From Edaphochlamys debaryana (lineage: Eukaryota; Chlorophyta; Chlorophyceae; Chlamydomonadales): a stretch of 64,000 bases of DNA. The stretch spans positions 868,001-932,000 of the forward strand of contig JAEHOE010000003.1 in NCBI GenBank assembly GCA_016858145.1, written 5' to 3'. Each line of letters opens with the position of its first letter. Position 1 is the first letter of the stretch. Shown here in pieces: positions 43,208 through 55,800 of this stretch. A program made the translations under genes and the position numbers. Under the pieces are notes generated by a model. That model was given only the letters and a program-made list of their open reading frames with translations, did not search any database and was not told the origin of the DNA.

Positions 43208-45448
43208 ATGCGCGCGTGGAGGCGCCCAAAGCGGGAGCCGCTTGACGCAGAGCCAGCTCGCGCGCCTGAGCATGCAGGTCCTGAAGCTCCCACGGTGACA
43301 GGAGGGCCTTCGGACCCGTCCCAGGTGTGGATACCCGAGATCGTGGAGCGCATCGCAGCCAGCCTCAGCCCCAACGAGCTGGCTTGCCTCCGCCGTGTCA
43401 GCGTGGCTACAGCCAAGCTCTTTCCGCGGCACAGAGAGCTGCGACTGTCCCAGCCGAGCCCCCGGTGGGCCTTCGAGGAGCGGTGGGGCGCCCTCCGCTG
43501 CACCCGCAGCCTGAGCCGCACGCAGCGGCGGCTGGTTGTGACCCTCACGGCCCGCAGCAACGACCCCGGCAACCTGGAGGTCGCGCTGGCGGGCACAGGC
43601 CTCGAACCGACCCACGACAACCTCTGTACCGCGGCCGCGGCCGGTGCCTTGGCAACATGCCGCTGGCTAGCCGAGCCAGGGCAGCTGCCGGAGCCCGTGC
43701 GGTGGGCTGCTGTCCTCATCGCCGCCGCGGGGGCGGGGCAGCGGGCGGTGTGCGAGTGGTGCCTGGCGAGCCGGCCGGGCGAGGAGGCGCACGAGGGTCT
43801 GGACGAGGCGGCCCGGGAGGCAGCCGCAGCGGGGCACGAGGGGCTGATGGAGTGGCTGGTGCCGCTGGCGGAGGCGGAGGCCACCCTGCAGGGGCGCGAG
43901 CTGTGCGTGGCGGCGGTGTCGGGCTGCCGCCTGGTGACCGTGAAGCGGCTGTGCGCACAGTACGGCAGTCCGCAGGCGTGGGATGGGCCTGCTGGGTTTC
44001 CATTCTTCATCACGAGCGCCCTGCATGGCGCTCTGACCTCAGCAGTCGACTGGCAAGCCAAGGCGGAGTACCTTTTGGTGCGTGGCGCCTCAGTGGGCAG
44101 CCTGGATATGTACGGCTACGGCGGCGTCGCCACAGAGGTAGGCTCACTGGGGTTGCTGCGGCAGTAGGGAGCCGCTGCCACCTGACCCACATGCCGGGGG
44201 TAATTGCGGCAGGCAGAGGCGCGGCCGACCTACCCACATCGCAAACGCCACGGGTCCAGCAGACACAAGTCGACCGGCTCCGCTTCTGTGACGTCATTCA
44301 CCAGCCCGAACTTCACCGAATCCGTCTTCACCGTACGCAGGTCATTAGCGAGGAGCCCGCTGACGTCACGGAACGGTTTCTGTGGCTCTACGCGTGGGGC
44401 TGCCCACATCCCAGCCACCTCCCCACTCCCACGCGCATAGCCACTCTGGGCGCTGCGCTGTCAAGCGGCAACTTCTGGGCGGTGCTCTCTTTCCTTCATA
44501 GCGGGATGCAGCTGAGCTCACGAGAACTGCGGCCTCTGGTCGAGGATGCGGCGCAGAAGGGCCACGCCTTGGTCTTTGAGGCGCTGATTCAGGCGGGCCA
44601 GCACGTGGGTTGGGAGGGGGTGAGCGCGACTGGGCTCGCTGCCCGCGCCGCCTATGGCGGACACGCCGACCTCCTGCGGCAGTTTCTAGAGCTGGGGCCG
44701 CTGTTACCCCGTCCCGCGTACCTCACGAGGGCGGCCGAGGTGAGTGGGCCTGCGCAATGTGTCGCCGGGGCCTCGTGGAGGCTTGCATGTTGGATGGATC
44801 CCGTCTGCAACATTACATGCCTCGGTTTCAACAAGCTCCCCCGCCCTCTGCTGCTTCAGGGCGGCTCCGTTGAGTGCATGCGGATCCTCTCCGAACGAGG
44901 CTGCGCCCCCGAGGCCGGGGCCTGGTCCGCGGCAGTCACGGGCGGCTGCGAGGAGGCCGTGGAGTTGCTGGCGGAGCTGGGCTGCCCGATGCCGGTAAGC
45001 ATGCGTGTTGCCTCTGTGTCTCAGGCGCGCATCTTGCACTCGGTACCTCAAGGTACCTCGAGGACCCATCCATACTACCTCTTATACAACCCGTTCCAGC
45101 CAAGTGTCAAGTCAAGTCATGCTGTCGCCCTGTTGTTCTGTCCGCCCTCCCCAGGCGTCCGGAAGCCCCTACCTCCAGGCCCTCAACAAGGCGGATTGGC
45201 GCATGCTCCCGGCGCTGCGGCGGGCGGGCGTGCCGTTCAGCGCCCCGGGCCGTGAGAACCGGCTGTTCCTGCAGGCCGTGGAGGCCGGCGCGCCGCTGCC
45301 CACGCTGCATTGGCTGCTGGGCGAGGGCTGCCCCGTGCGGAGCTGGGCGCAGGCCCTGGAGGCGGCGGAGGAGCGGACGGACCGGGGCAGCGAGGCGGTG
45401 GTGATGTGGGTCGAGGCGCAGGCCCGGAGGCACGCGGCGGGAGGCTGA
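43208..45448 (+). CDS. F-box-like/ankyrin-type repeat protein, copy B
   Basis: Four exons in phase give 585 residues: 43208-44137, 44341-44739, 44860-44994 and 45155-45448. The F-box-like start is clear (WIPEIVERIAASLSPNELAC, then LRRVSVATAKLF), followed by degenerate ankyrin-style repeats (AVCEWCLASRPGEEA, HEGLMEWLVPLAEA, AEYLLVRGASVG, ECMRILSERGCAPEAGAW, AVELLAELGCPMP). It is a tandem paralogue of copy A. Shared features are the RLSQPxPxWAF block, order of repeats, a 135-nt penultimate exon ending ...AELGCPMP and the same flanking intron phases. Copy B has an extra intron (44138-44340) and no frame break. The start is the ATG at 43208, because the upstream in-frame candidate at 43169 is GTG. 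Function is inferred only from domain type. Confidence 0.75.
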
Positions 45449-47121
45449 GGGTGCGGGCGCTGGGGACCTTCAGGTTGGGGCCGTGACGGCCAGCGGCAGG
45501 CACTCTGCCAGGTCAAGGACATATAATTGGCTTGCGTGCGTACCATGCCTGGCCACGGACGGGGTGCATTGGTTGGGCGCACAATCTGTCGCATCAGCCT
45601 GCTGATCTTACCTGCAACATGGCCAACAGTTGACAGCAAGCCTGGAGGCCAAGGCTCTGAGGCCTGTATGGACGGGTGGGAACATGCGTGTCCTAAGCCG
45701 GGGGAGGCGGACGGAAGGGTTGGATGGAGGGCAGAGGCAGGGGTGGAAGGAAGAGCGCTATGGACTTAAGGCGTGCCGGGGAAGGTTCACAGGGCAAATG
45801 TGCAACAGAGTAGCAGAGGTGCGCTTGCACCATTGCGGCCTGCAAGCGTGCGGGCTGCGGGCCGTCCAGCTGACGCTCCCGCTTCGCCTAGCGCATCACG
45901 TGTTGCGGGCTGGCACAGGCAGGCTATCATTCGCGTGTATGCATGTGTGGTGGGGCCAGCAGCACACCCCTGCCACCACGCCCCTGGCAGATGGCAGAAC
46001 GGGCCAAGCGCACGTCACAGCACGGTGCATTATTCCGGCCCTTGGACAAACAGCCGGATCCATGTGTGCCAGCGTGGCAGTTCAAACAGCAGACTACCTC
46101 GAGGCTGGTCTCAGGGCCGCTGATGAGCCGTGCTTGCAAACTGGTGCGTGTGGCGACCTTGCGAATCGGTAAGTCCGCCTGGCCACTGGGTGAGGGCCAC
46201 CTGGACGCGGCCAAGCGTTTAACGTGTATGCAAGCCGACCGCGGCTGACGTTGGCGAATCAAGCACGGTAGGGGCACTGCCGTATCGATCACGGCCACCA
46301 CGATTAGAAGTCAAAGAGCGCTCCTGCCTGGGGTCGTCGTCCCTACCAACCGCTCGCTTGCTTGCTGGTTGCTGCAGCTGGCGCCACCAAGGGCAGGGCG
46401 TCCGCCACCCGGCCACCCCGGCACGCCCCTGGGCTGCATTGACCCTGCGAGAGTACGGTACCCCACCCGGCCTCCCCCCCCACGGCCGCACGCGTCAAGT
46501 CCGCCCGGGCTACACTGGAAACTCAATTGCCTCGCCAGGACAAGCGATTGCCTGCGGCCCATGCTTCCGCCATTTCTCAGTCTCCTGCCACGGCTGGCAC
46601 AGGGCCGTCTCCAAGGTCAGAAGGATTGCCATTTGCCCATAGTAGCCCCTTCCCTCTTCCATTACATATCCAATGCCTACAGCCGGATGACGCAAGGGCT
46701 GGGCGTGAATCGCAGGTTCATGCGTGACGCAGGCACACACGCACGCACGCACGCCGACACGGGGTAATCCCGGGGGGCTTCGCCGCCCGAAGAGCCTGAC
46801 GGCGGCGGCTCAGCCCAAAAAATGAAGGCTGAGCCCCCAACCCGATCTGCTACCGACCCATCCACCAATTTGTCGGGGGACTCGCACCCCTCGGTACAAA
46901 CTCAGCTGTCCGGTGCCGGAGTCCACGCAGACCTTCAGATACTGAGGATACTGCTGCCTGGACCAGAAGCCCAGTCGCCTCAGCGCGCACGCGCCCCTCC
47001 TAGGGCACGTCACTGCAGCACCCACATCGGCACATCACCGCCCAGCCCGGCCGCCCATAGCGTGGACCACATACCGCATCTCAGCCCACAGCCCGCGTGA
47101 GTCAAGCTCCACGCATCCGTA
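45449..47121. other. intergenic region, no gene recognised
   Basis: This 1.7 kb between convergent genes shows no family resemblance on either strand. It includes short CACGCACG-type repeats near 46736-46757. A minus-strand TGTAA near 46663 could serve the coiled-coil gene, but it is about 460 bases beyond its stop. Confidence 0.4.
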
Positions 47122-49147
47122 TCAGCGCGTCCCCGCGCCTCCTCCCTGCTGGCCCCTCGTGCCCCGCGGCGCAAGCAGGCCCCCGCCCGCCGGCCGCATC
47201 GGCGGCAGCCCCAGCCCCACGCCCTGACCCTGCCCTGGACCCGGCGTGGCCCCCGGGCCCTGGCCCGCTCCCCCAGGCCCATTCAGGACCAGCGCAGGCC
47301 GGCGCGAGCCCAGCGCTAATGCCGCAGACACACCGCCCGCCGGCGCCCGCGGCTGCAGCAGCTGCGGCGGCGGAGGCGTCTGGCCCTGGCCCTGGCCCTG
47401 ACCTGGGCCGTGGCTGTGACCGTAGGCCGATTGCGGCTGCTGAGGCTGCTGGTAGCTGGACTGGTTGTTGTTGGCGTGCAGCAGCTGCTGAGCGGGCTGG
47501 AACGTGTGGTGCTGATGCTGTTGCGGCGGTGGCTGTTGCGGCTGTTGCGCGTAGCCCTGCTGCTGGTGCGCCGGATGCGGCCGCTGCGGCTGCAGCAGCT
47601 GCTGCGGGGGCTGGAGCTGGGCCGGCGGCGGAGCCTGGCCGCCGTAGCCGCCGCGCGCTCCTGCCCCGCCACCTGCCACAGGCCCCTGCTGCCCCTGCCC
47701 CGAGGCCTGCCCCTGCCCCGGCGGCAGCTGCAGGCCCGCTGCGTGCAGGGCGTCCAGCGCTGCGTCCCGCTCCCGCCGCAGCGCCTCCGCCTCGCCCCGG
47801 GCTCGCATGAGCCGCGCCTTCCACGCCGCCTCCGCCTCGGCCGCTGCGCCCCCGGCCGCGGCAGCCGCCTGGGCCGCCGAGAGCTGTTGCTGCGCACACG
47901 GATAGGGCGGAAGTTGCGTTCAGCCCTGCCGCGTGCGGTGCTCGTGACGGTGTTCCCGCCCTTGCCTCAAAGTGCCGCCAAGCCACTCCGCCCAAACGCA
48001 CGCCCGAACCTCCCAGGGCCCCAGTGCAATGCCCGCGAGTACCCGTACAGATCCTGGCCTCGCGGCCTCCGCCCCTCCCACCTGCAGGCCGCTGCGCTCC
48101 CTGCCCCAGCGCTCCTCCGCCGCCTGCTTGTCCGCCAGCAGCGAGTTCTTGAAGTCCTCCAGCACCGACAGCCGGGAGCCGTCTGGGGGAGGGGATGACG
48201 ATTGGGGAGAAGATGGGGATGACGGTATGGTGAGTCAACGGCCCACGTTGACCACTGCCCTGTAGGGCCCTGGTGTGGTGGGCAGGCGGTAGCGGGCAGG
48301 GGCGTAGGACGGTCTACGGCCCGTTGCAGCGCTGCCCTATCGGTGGGGCTGGCCGTGCGGCGTCGTGGGGAAGCATTGGCATTATGGCATGTGCGCGCAG
48401 CTGACCACTCACAGCTCTCGTGCAGCGCCGTCGCTTGCGCCGCCGCCGCTGCCTCGGCCTCCGCCAGCCGCCGCCGCAGGTCCGCAGCCTCAGCGGCGCG
48501 CGCGGCCCGCTCTGCCGCCGCCTCCGCCGCGGCGGCAGCCGCCTGCTGCTGTGACTCGGCCAGCTGCCGCCGCAGCGCCGCTGATGCCTCCTGGTGTGCC
48601 TGTTGGGGACGGCAGGGGAGTGACGACCGGGTGCGTGGTGTACTTATGCCTGCCCTTGAGGCTTCACCACAGACCCCAAACCGCCCTCCTCCCCCTCCTC
48701 CCCCCACCTCCCCCCCCTGACCCACCGCCGTGTCCTCCAGCAGCCGCTGCTGCAGCCCCGCCAGCTCCAGCAGCGTCGCGGCGTGAGCGGCCGCCGCGCT
48801 CACCTGCGCGCGAGGTGGACGGCACAGGGCAGCACGCACGCAGCGAGCATCAGCGCACACCGCGAGCCCTACACGCAGCCGAGCAACAGCACGAAACAGC
48901 AGCTGCAGGGCAGGGCAGCAGGGCGCGAGATAAGCTGCATTACCGAAAGCTCGCTTACCTCTGCGGCCTGCGTGTTGCGCCTCGCCTCCAGCGCCTCCAG
49001 CAGGTGCGCCGAGGTGGCTGCCTCCCGCTCCAGCCGCGCCTCGGCCGCCTGGCGCCGCGAGGCCTCGGCGCCCGCGGCCAGGCGCCAGCAGTCCCGCTCC
49101 TCGCGGTCGCGCAGGCAGGCCTCCTGCAGCTGCCGAACGTCGTCCAT
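47122..49147 (-). CDS. coiled-coil protein with Gln/Pro-rich tail, function unknown
   Basis: Five exons in phase give 440 residues: 49147-48959, 48803-48726, 48599-48413, 48182-48082 and 47889-47122. I do not recognise the family. Residues 1 to ~225 are almost continuous Ala/Glu/Arg/Leu heptad-like sequence (MDDVRQLQEACLRDREERDC, LLELAGLQQRLLEDTA, ALRRQLAESQQQAAAAAAEA, LSVLEDFKNSLLADKQAAEE), so a long coiled coil is likely. The last ~200 residues are Gln, Pro, Gly and His-rich (QQPQQPPPQQHQHHTFQPAQ) and probably disordered. A structural, centrosomal/flagellar or RNA-granule role would fit this composition but is not shown. The ATG at 49145-49147 was chosen because it starts the coiled coil; another in-frame ATG 54 bases upstream is possible. 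Confidence 0.65.
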
Positions 49148-50219
49148 GGCGGCCACGGATGGAGCAACTGTTGGTGCTGTGAGGCTAGGAATGAGCTGCA
49201 TGAGGTGGCTGCAAAGCGATCGCGGTGGGACCGGGAGGCCGCTTCCCGCCAAAACGTAGCATGGCGGTCGCCTGTGTCCATTGCCCTCGGCAAGCGCTCC
49301 GCACCTATCCGCCCCTCTTCTGCCCTTCACTCCGCACAAGCTAGCACGGCTGGAAGGGGTCACCACTGGAACCGTTGTTAAGCTCACCCACCAACGTAGA
49401 GCACTACTGCGCGGCACAAATGCAAATCCGACCAGATGACAGATCAAACTATGGTAGGCCCTGTAGGCGTCAATCAAGGGCTTTTCAAACGACACGGCCG
49501 CGGTCTAGGCTCACCTCTCACTCCGCTCTCGTCTCGTCAGGCGCGCAGCCATCCGACAGTACAGACTCCTTCCGGTAGGCGCGTGCCCTTCGGCTCTCCG
49601 TACGCCTTGGCCTGCTGGCCTGCGTTGAGCTGTCTTGATTGTCCGCTCAGCTACTCCACAGACCCTGAATGTAAACCGGTAGTCGAGGGCGAGGTCTCAG
49701 CCAAGAAATGATTACGATGAGCCGCGATTGGAAACCACAAAAAGATCCGACATACCAATCAATTATACCCATGGCAGGCCCTGCAGGCCAAGCGCTACCC
49801 AGCACATGCGCGTTCTAAGCAGCTCACCCCCTCGCTCTGCAATCCTCTCGTCAAGCGCGTAGCCATTGGACAGCACAGACGCCTTCCGGTAGCGGTCTGC
49901 CTGTCGGCTTTCCACATGTCCTTAACGTCCTGAACTAAAGGTCCTGAACTGATTCGGTAGCACCATAGCATGTTCACTGTTGGCCGCACACGGCGGACCG
50001 CTCATGAATGGCCGCTGCTCTCACCACAGCCTCCGCTCGTTCAGCGCTATGCATCAATACTTCACAGCCACTCTTGCGCTGCTCCTCGCCCCTCCTGCTA
50101 CAACCCCCCCTGTCCAGCCGGTCCGCCGGTTGCCACGGCGGCAATGCGCCGCTCATATGGCCGCCAGGGCCCGCCAACGGAAGTGGTGCGCTGACACATC
50201 GCCCTGTAGTCCAGGCCGC
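49148..50219. other. intergenic region containing a diverged duplicate
   Basis: This 1.07 kb holds no recognised gene. It contains two related ~160-bp blocks (49450-49610 and 49770-49924). The left part should be the promoter of the coiled-coil gene, and the right part the 3' flank of the carrier gene. Confidence 0.45.
49450..49924. repeat. diverged direct repeat, two ~160-bp copies
   Basis: Copies at 49450-49610 and 49770-49924 share blocks in the same order: ATGGYAGGCCCTGYAGGC, GCTCACC...CTCGTC, GCGYAGCCATYSGACAG and CTTCCGGTAG. Read on the minus strand, both contain a similar short frame (YRKESVLSDG / YRKASVLSNG) that ends at a GTGAGC donor-like site, so they may be remnants of a duplicated exon. 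Confidence 0.6.
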
Positions 50220-52139
50220 TCACAGGTTGCCCTTGACGTCCAGGTAGCTCTTGAGCATGTCGTAGCTAGCAAAGCCTGCGAGGAACAGCAAAGGGCAGCA
50301 GCACATAAGCGAGGATCGGTGAGGCAGAGCAGTCCTCGAGTTCCCAACACCACATGAGGTCCCCAAGCAGCACCCGGCCGGCGCACCTATGGCCGTGGAG
50401 GGCACGACCTTGATGTAGTTGAGGCTGAGGCCGCGGAACAGTCCCCGCACGCCCCCCGCTTTCACGATGGCGGCGGCGGTACCGAAGGTGGTCAGCTCCG
50501 CCGAGGAGCCGTGCAGGCCAGCCACCTGCGGTCAAGGAGGGTGCACCAAGGGTCAGGGCGGAAAGTGTACAGCACAGCGCGCCAGGAACAGTAGGGAGTG
50601 GGCGCAGCACCCGTGGAGTTCCGGACAATGGGCTCAAGAGCCGCAGCTGCTATGGCCCAGAACGGCCAGAAGGCACCAGCGCCCGACCCACATCAAACAG
50701 CAGCGCCCATCCTCGAGAACCCCTTGCTTGCGTCCCCAGTTTTCCCCGACCCGCGCTCCCACCTGCATCTGCCGCCGCACCACGTCCAGAGGGAACGTGA
50801 GCGTCTGCGCCAGCAGCCCAGACACGCCGCCGAAGACCAGCATGTACGGCAGCGGCAGGCGCTGCTGCCCGTGCTCCCCGTGGCGGTTGTGGGCCGACCC
50901 AGATGGCTCCGTGCTGACGTGAGTAACGGTGTGGCCGAGTGAGGGCGCCAGCACGTCCTTGTACCACTGCTTGCTCAGCGCATAGAAATAGAACTTGAGC
51001 CCCGCGTACGGCAGGATGCCGTACAGCGTCGGCATGAGGCCGCGGTACAGCCCCGTGACGCCCTCCGTACGCAGCGTGTAGATGGCCATGTGGCTGATGC
51101 GCCGCTGCTGCGCCAGGTGCCCAGCCGACCCTGCGTTGCCCGCCGCCGCCAGCGCCGCCGACCCCGGCCCCATCCCCGCCGCCCCCAGCCCCGCCGTCGC
51201 GGCGGCGCTGCTCATGGCCCCGTGCCCCCCGTGCGTGCTGGCGCCTGTCACCACACCAGCGACTCGGCCCGAGGCACTGGAGGAAGCTGACGAGGTGCTA
51301 CAGCCCGAGGAGGACGAGGCGGAGGCGCCGGAGGCCGACCCACATCGCGTCTGCGCCGTCACCCAGGCCAGGCGCGTCCGTAGCGTGTCTAGAGGGTAGG
51401 TGAGGAGCGTGGCGGTTGCCCCCGAGGCTGCGCCCGCCAAGAGATCCCAGCCCGCGCTGAGCCGCTGCGTGCCCTTGCGGTGCCCCGCCGCGCTCAGCTG
51501 GCGCCGGAAGAACTCGTACGAGGAGAAGGCGATGGCAGAGTACGGCACGATGCGGACGCAGCAGGCCACGTTGCCGCGGTACAGGCCCGGCACGCCCTCG
51601 GTTTCGAGAATGTGCATTAGCGTGGCGCCCGGGCCGGCCCGCGCCTTGCCGGTCTGCGGTAGGGTCCAGCAGGGGGACGGGCCATGGGGTCATGAGGAGA
51701 GGGAAGGGGCGCTGGGACAGGCACAGACCCCGAGTACAGGTGGGGTGCCGGCTGCCTGGGCTTGGGAGGTACGTGGGCGCTGGGCTGGACTTGAGGGCCT
51801 AGGCTGGTCGACGCAAGGGGGGACGTGGAGGTTGACCTTGAGGGCCGATGTACCGGCTGCCCATCTCACCTGTATGAGGATTTTTGTCCGCTCCAACGGC
51901 GCCACGCTTGTCTTCCCTATCGCTCCCGCCAGGCCACCTGCCGTGAGCTCCTGCGGTTGGGCAGCGCGTTGCCGAAGGAAGGGTCGCGCGCATTGCCCCA
52001 GCGCCCAGACTAGACAGGCCCTGGTCAACTCTATGCTTCCAATAGGGCCAAGCGCCTTGCTCACCCGCGCGAAGTGGGGCAGGGAGCGCAGCTTGGCCTG
52101 CAGCGAGTCAACCCGCTCCTCAGCCGCGACCGCTTCCAT
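50220..52139 (-). CDS. mitochondrial carrier (SLC25), coenzyme A transporter-like
   Basis: Four exons in phase give 451 residues: 52139-51870, 51653-50763, 50525-50387 and 50275-50220. All three carrier repeats are present. Signature P-x-[DE]-x-x-[KR] motifs: SVAPLERTKILIQ, LTYPLDTLRTRLAW and LTFPLDVVRRQMQ. Repeat ends read GLYRGNVACCVRIVPYSAIA, GLYRGLMPTLYGILPYAGLK and GLFRGLSLNYIKVVPSTAIG. The combination T-Y-P-L-D-x-x-R-T-R-L-A, I-L-P-Y-A-G-L-K-F-Y and L-S-x-N-Y-I-K-x-V-P is typical of plant and yeast CoA carriers (Arabidopsis CoAc1/2, yeast Leu5, human SLC25A42), so CoA or a related nucleotide is the likely substrate in the inner mitochondrial membrane. A ~75-residue Ser/Ala/Gly insert in the second repeat (between TRLAWVTAQTRCG and RRISHMAIYTLRTEG) and a ~60-residue N-terminal extension make it longer than the usual 300-330. 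Confidence 0.88.
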
Positions 52140-52809
52140 GGCCGTGGCTACTGCTACTAGTCCTACTGGACTCGGCTGTCGGCTCGGAAGCGTGTTTGTT
52201 GGGCAGGGTAGGCAAAGTAAGTGCCGCGAAGCAACGTTGACAAGGAGCGGTAGGCGGTATTGATTGCTCGTGTGTATCTACAAGCTACTCTGTTGCCAAC
52301 TTATGGCACAGGGCCAGAACAACAAGTCGTGCCCCTGTCGCGTGTCGCCTCGACACGCCCTCGCTAACCCCCCGCCCCCCGGCCCCCTTCGCCGCCTTCC
52401 CGTCAGCCCGTTCACCGGTCCCGCTGGTCCGCCCCATGCTACCCCCGCACTCAGCTCTCCAAATGCTTTCCTCGGCAGCCTTTGGTGTTCTGCGTTATGC
52501 ATTCCGGCTGGCACCATGTCGGAACTGCATCGCGAATGCATGCACATGCCTTGGCGCAGCTGCGAGCGCCGCAGCTGCGGCTTGGCATAGCAGTTTCCCT
52601 TCTGCGACCTTAAGTGACACGCACAGGCGCGCGGAATCACACACGCGCTTGTTTCGACGCACTGTGCACGGCTGCATTCGCGTCGCAGCGCTGCGTGCTG
52701 CCTTGCCTACTAGCGTGACAATCTCAGCTGCATCACCTCTCGCGGCTAGAGCAATATATTAACACCAGCTTGCGCCGGCTGCGAGAGGATAAAGTTTATC
52801 GCCCGCGCA
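52140..52809. promoter_or_regulatory. bidirectional promoter region, CoA carrier / IGPS-like gene
   Basis: The start codons of the two divergent genes are 670 bp apart. A clear TATA-like AATATATTA at 52753-52761 precedes the plus-strand ATG by about 50 bases. No equally good element is seen for the carrier. Confidence 0.5.
52753..52761 (+). promoter_or_regulatory. candidate TATA box of the IGPS-like gene
   Basis: GCAATATATTAACACC is an AT-rich element in a GC-rich setting, about 50 bases upstream of the ATG at 52810. A start ~30 bases downstream would leave a very short 5' UTR. Confidence 0.4.
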
Positions 52810-55800
52810 ATGCGGACAGCGACGTGCAACGCGAGCAGCGCCTGCAGCTCTAGCTCGACGCACACGAGCATATGGCGGTGTGGGAGAGCGGCTGCGGGCG
52901 CAAGGCGAGCAACGGTGCTGCGGCGTGCTGGGCCGGGGCCGGGCGGCAAGCCAGACCCGGATGACCAGCCCCCGAAGACGCCCATGAACGCGCTGGAGGC
53001 CACCATCCGGTGAGGGGGCAGACAGGGGCCCTGGTGAAAGCCCCCTGAGGCGGCACGAGAACGGTGCAATTGCACTGGGGAAGGGAGAGGGCGGGGCCGG
53101 GGCTAGCTGTGCCGGGGCGCCATGCATGTGGGGCGACACGGGCCCGGCCCGACACCTGATGCATGGTGGGGCAGCACCGCATCCCCTGTACACATGTGAC
53201 GGCCGCAACGGCCCGCCTGCCCGTACGCCCCCCCTCACCCGCCCCCTCTCCTGAAGCCGCAAGCAGCGGCAGCTTGAGGCCACCATCAAGGAGCTGGGCA
53301 TGGAGGCGTTGGACGAGCGGCTGCAGTCGGCCACCTCCAGTGAGAGGGGGGGAGAGGGGGGCGCATGTGGTGCGGGAGGGGAGTGGGGGCGGGTTGGTGT
53401 GCAGACGGAGGAAGGGGACCCGGAGGGTGATCATCGACGGAGGAGGGAGTGCTTGAGGAGAGGCGGCGGATAGGCGAGGGGGAAGGGGATGGTTGCAGTA
53501 GGATGGTTGCAGTAGGATGGTTGCAGTAGGCCATGCGACGGGTCTTGTAGTGCTTTGTGGGGTTGAGGGCATAAAGGAGGTGGACGGTACTTGGCCGCAA
53601 GGTCGGGTTAGGATTCCAGTGGCGAGCACGCGAGCTTCGGCGCAGACCCTCAGGGGGCCAGAGAGCTGCCCCACATCCCTCCTCGTTCAACCCCCAGCCC
53701 TCTCTCCTGTCCCCTCCGTAGTGCCCGCCAACCCCCCCTACCGCCTGTCTACCCTCATTGCGGAGAATGTGCCGCAGGTGAGGGTGGGGAAAGGCGGGGC
53801 CTGGGTGCCGTGGGGCGAGCGGACGTGCGGACTGGGCCCTTTCGCAGGGAGTCGCATGAAGGGGGTGGGGGGGTGGCGACCTCCGTACAGGACGGATTGC
53901 GGCTCTGACGAATCGGCCACAGGTCCTCCAGTGCCGTTAGCTTCACCACTGCACAGTCGTCGGGGAGCTTAGTGGGGGAGTAGTACGGGACCCTGCCCGA
54001 GTTAAGGGCACCGTAGTCGCAACCTCCGGCAAGGGCAGAGCGGCTGAAGCACCCACGCGGGTTTGCGGAGCAGTTTCCAGCGGGCCTATGCCCTGATCGC
54101 CTGTAAGCTTTAGCACTCGGGGAACTTACCTATTCTCTCCGTGGACCGTGGATGAGCCCCTCCCGCGCCCACCCACCCCACCCCCGGGCCCCACCCCCAG
54201 GGCCGTGCGGTGTTGGTGTACGAGGTGGCCCGCGCCACCCCCGAGACCACCTCGGCGGAGCTGGCGGAGCTGGCCAAGGCCTACGTCAAGGTGGGCGCGG
54301 GGCCGCGCGATGGGCCCGGGATGGGCCTGTGAGGGTCCCGCGTTGGGCCTCGGTGGGGCCCGCTCGGGCCTCCATTGCCGCACGCATGGGAGCAATCCGT
54401 GGGAACAACCCCTGTCACGCTGCTCTCGACCCACATCCGCCCAGCCCGCCCTTCCCTGTGCTTCTCCTCCCCCCTTGCTCCCCACACCCTACCCACACCC
54501 CACCCCCTCACCTCCAGCTGGGCGGTGCCTCGGCCCTGGCGGTCCGCACCGACTCCGACTCCACCCCCTCGGGCCTGCGGGACCTCTTCAGCGTGCAGCA
54601 GGCGGTGCCGCGGGTGCCCGTGCTGGCGAGGGACTGGCTGCTGCACCCCCTGCAGGTGGGGGGGGAGGGGAGAGGGGGAGGGGAGGGGACAGGATGAGGG
54701 GTGTTGGAGGCGGGGCGGGAGTGCGCCGCCTCGTGCCAGTGAGGGCGCAGATTGATGGGGGACATCCGGGTACCCCCCATGGGGCCAGGGGGGGAGGTGC
54801 GAGGGTGGTGGGAGACGGGGATCATGGGCTCCTCCATTCCGCAGATCTTAACCCCCACCTGCACCCCCCCTTTACCCCCCTCCCTCCGGCCCGCAGGTGT
54901 GCGAGGTGAAGGAGGCGGGCGCTGCGGGCGCCATCGGCATCATCAACCAGGTGGGGTGGGGGCTATGGCAGCAGGGCAAAGGGTGGGTAGCGAGTGGGAA
55001 TTGTCGGCCTCCTTTCCTTCGGCTCCTGTCCAACCACCCGCCAACCACCCGCCAAATACCCCTCCTTTCCTCTGGCACCTGCCGTTTCGGGGGAGCCGAG
55101 TGGGGGCGGAACGTCTTTCTATCCCAACCAACCACCCGCCAACTACCCCCCAATCACCGCCAACCAACCACCCCTCCCTTCCACCCCCTCCCCCCCCCTC
55201 AGGTCACGGGCCGTGGCACGGGCGTCATGTCCTCCTTCTCCGCCGCCCTGGGCCTGGACGCCCCGGTGGAGGTGGTCAACGCGCAGGAGGTGGCGGCGCT
55301 GAGCAGGATGGTGAGGGGGGGGGGCTTACCGTAGGAGGGAGGGAGGGGGAGTCGTGTCGTGTCTTCCTACGGTTTCCCGGCCCTGCTCCACACCTCGGAC
55401 CCGGACGCACATCTCCCACCTCCCTCTCCTCTGCCCCGCCTTCACCTCTCCCTTTCCCTCCCCCACCCCTACCCTAACAACAACTAGACGCTCTCCCGCT
55501 TCAAACACCCCCCTACACACACACACCCCAGGGCGTGGTGTTCTTCTGCATCAACGTGGGCGTGGGCCTGTCCCTGGCCATCCCCGGGTTCGCCAACAAG
55601 ATCGCGCACGGGCTGCTGGGGGAGCTGCCGTTCGGGGCCATCAGCCTGGTGGGGGGGGAAGGAGGGTGCGGGGAGGGGAGGCGGGGAGGGGAGGGGAGGG
55701 GAGAGGAGAGGAGATGAGGGAGGGGAAGGGCAGTGCGACGGGAGAGCGAGCGCTTGAGGCTTGTGCGGAGCTGCCCGGAGCGGAGCATAGCTGGCCGTGG

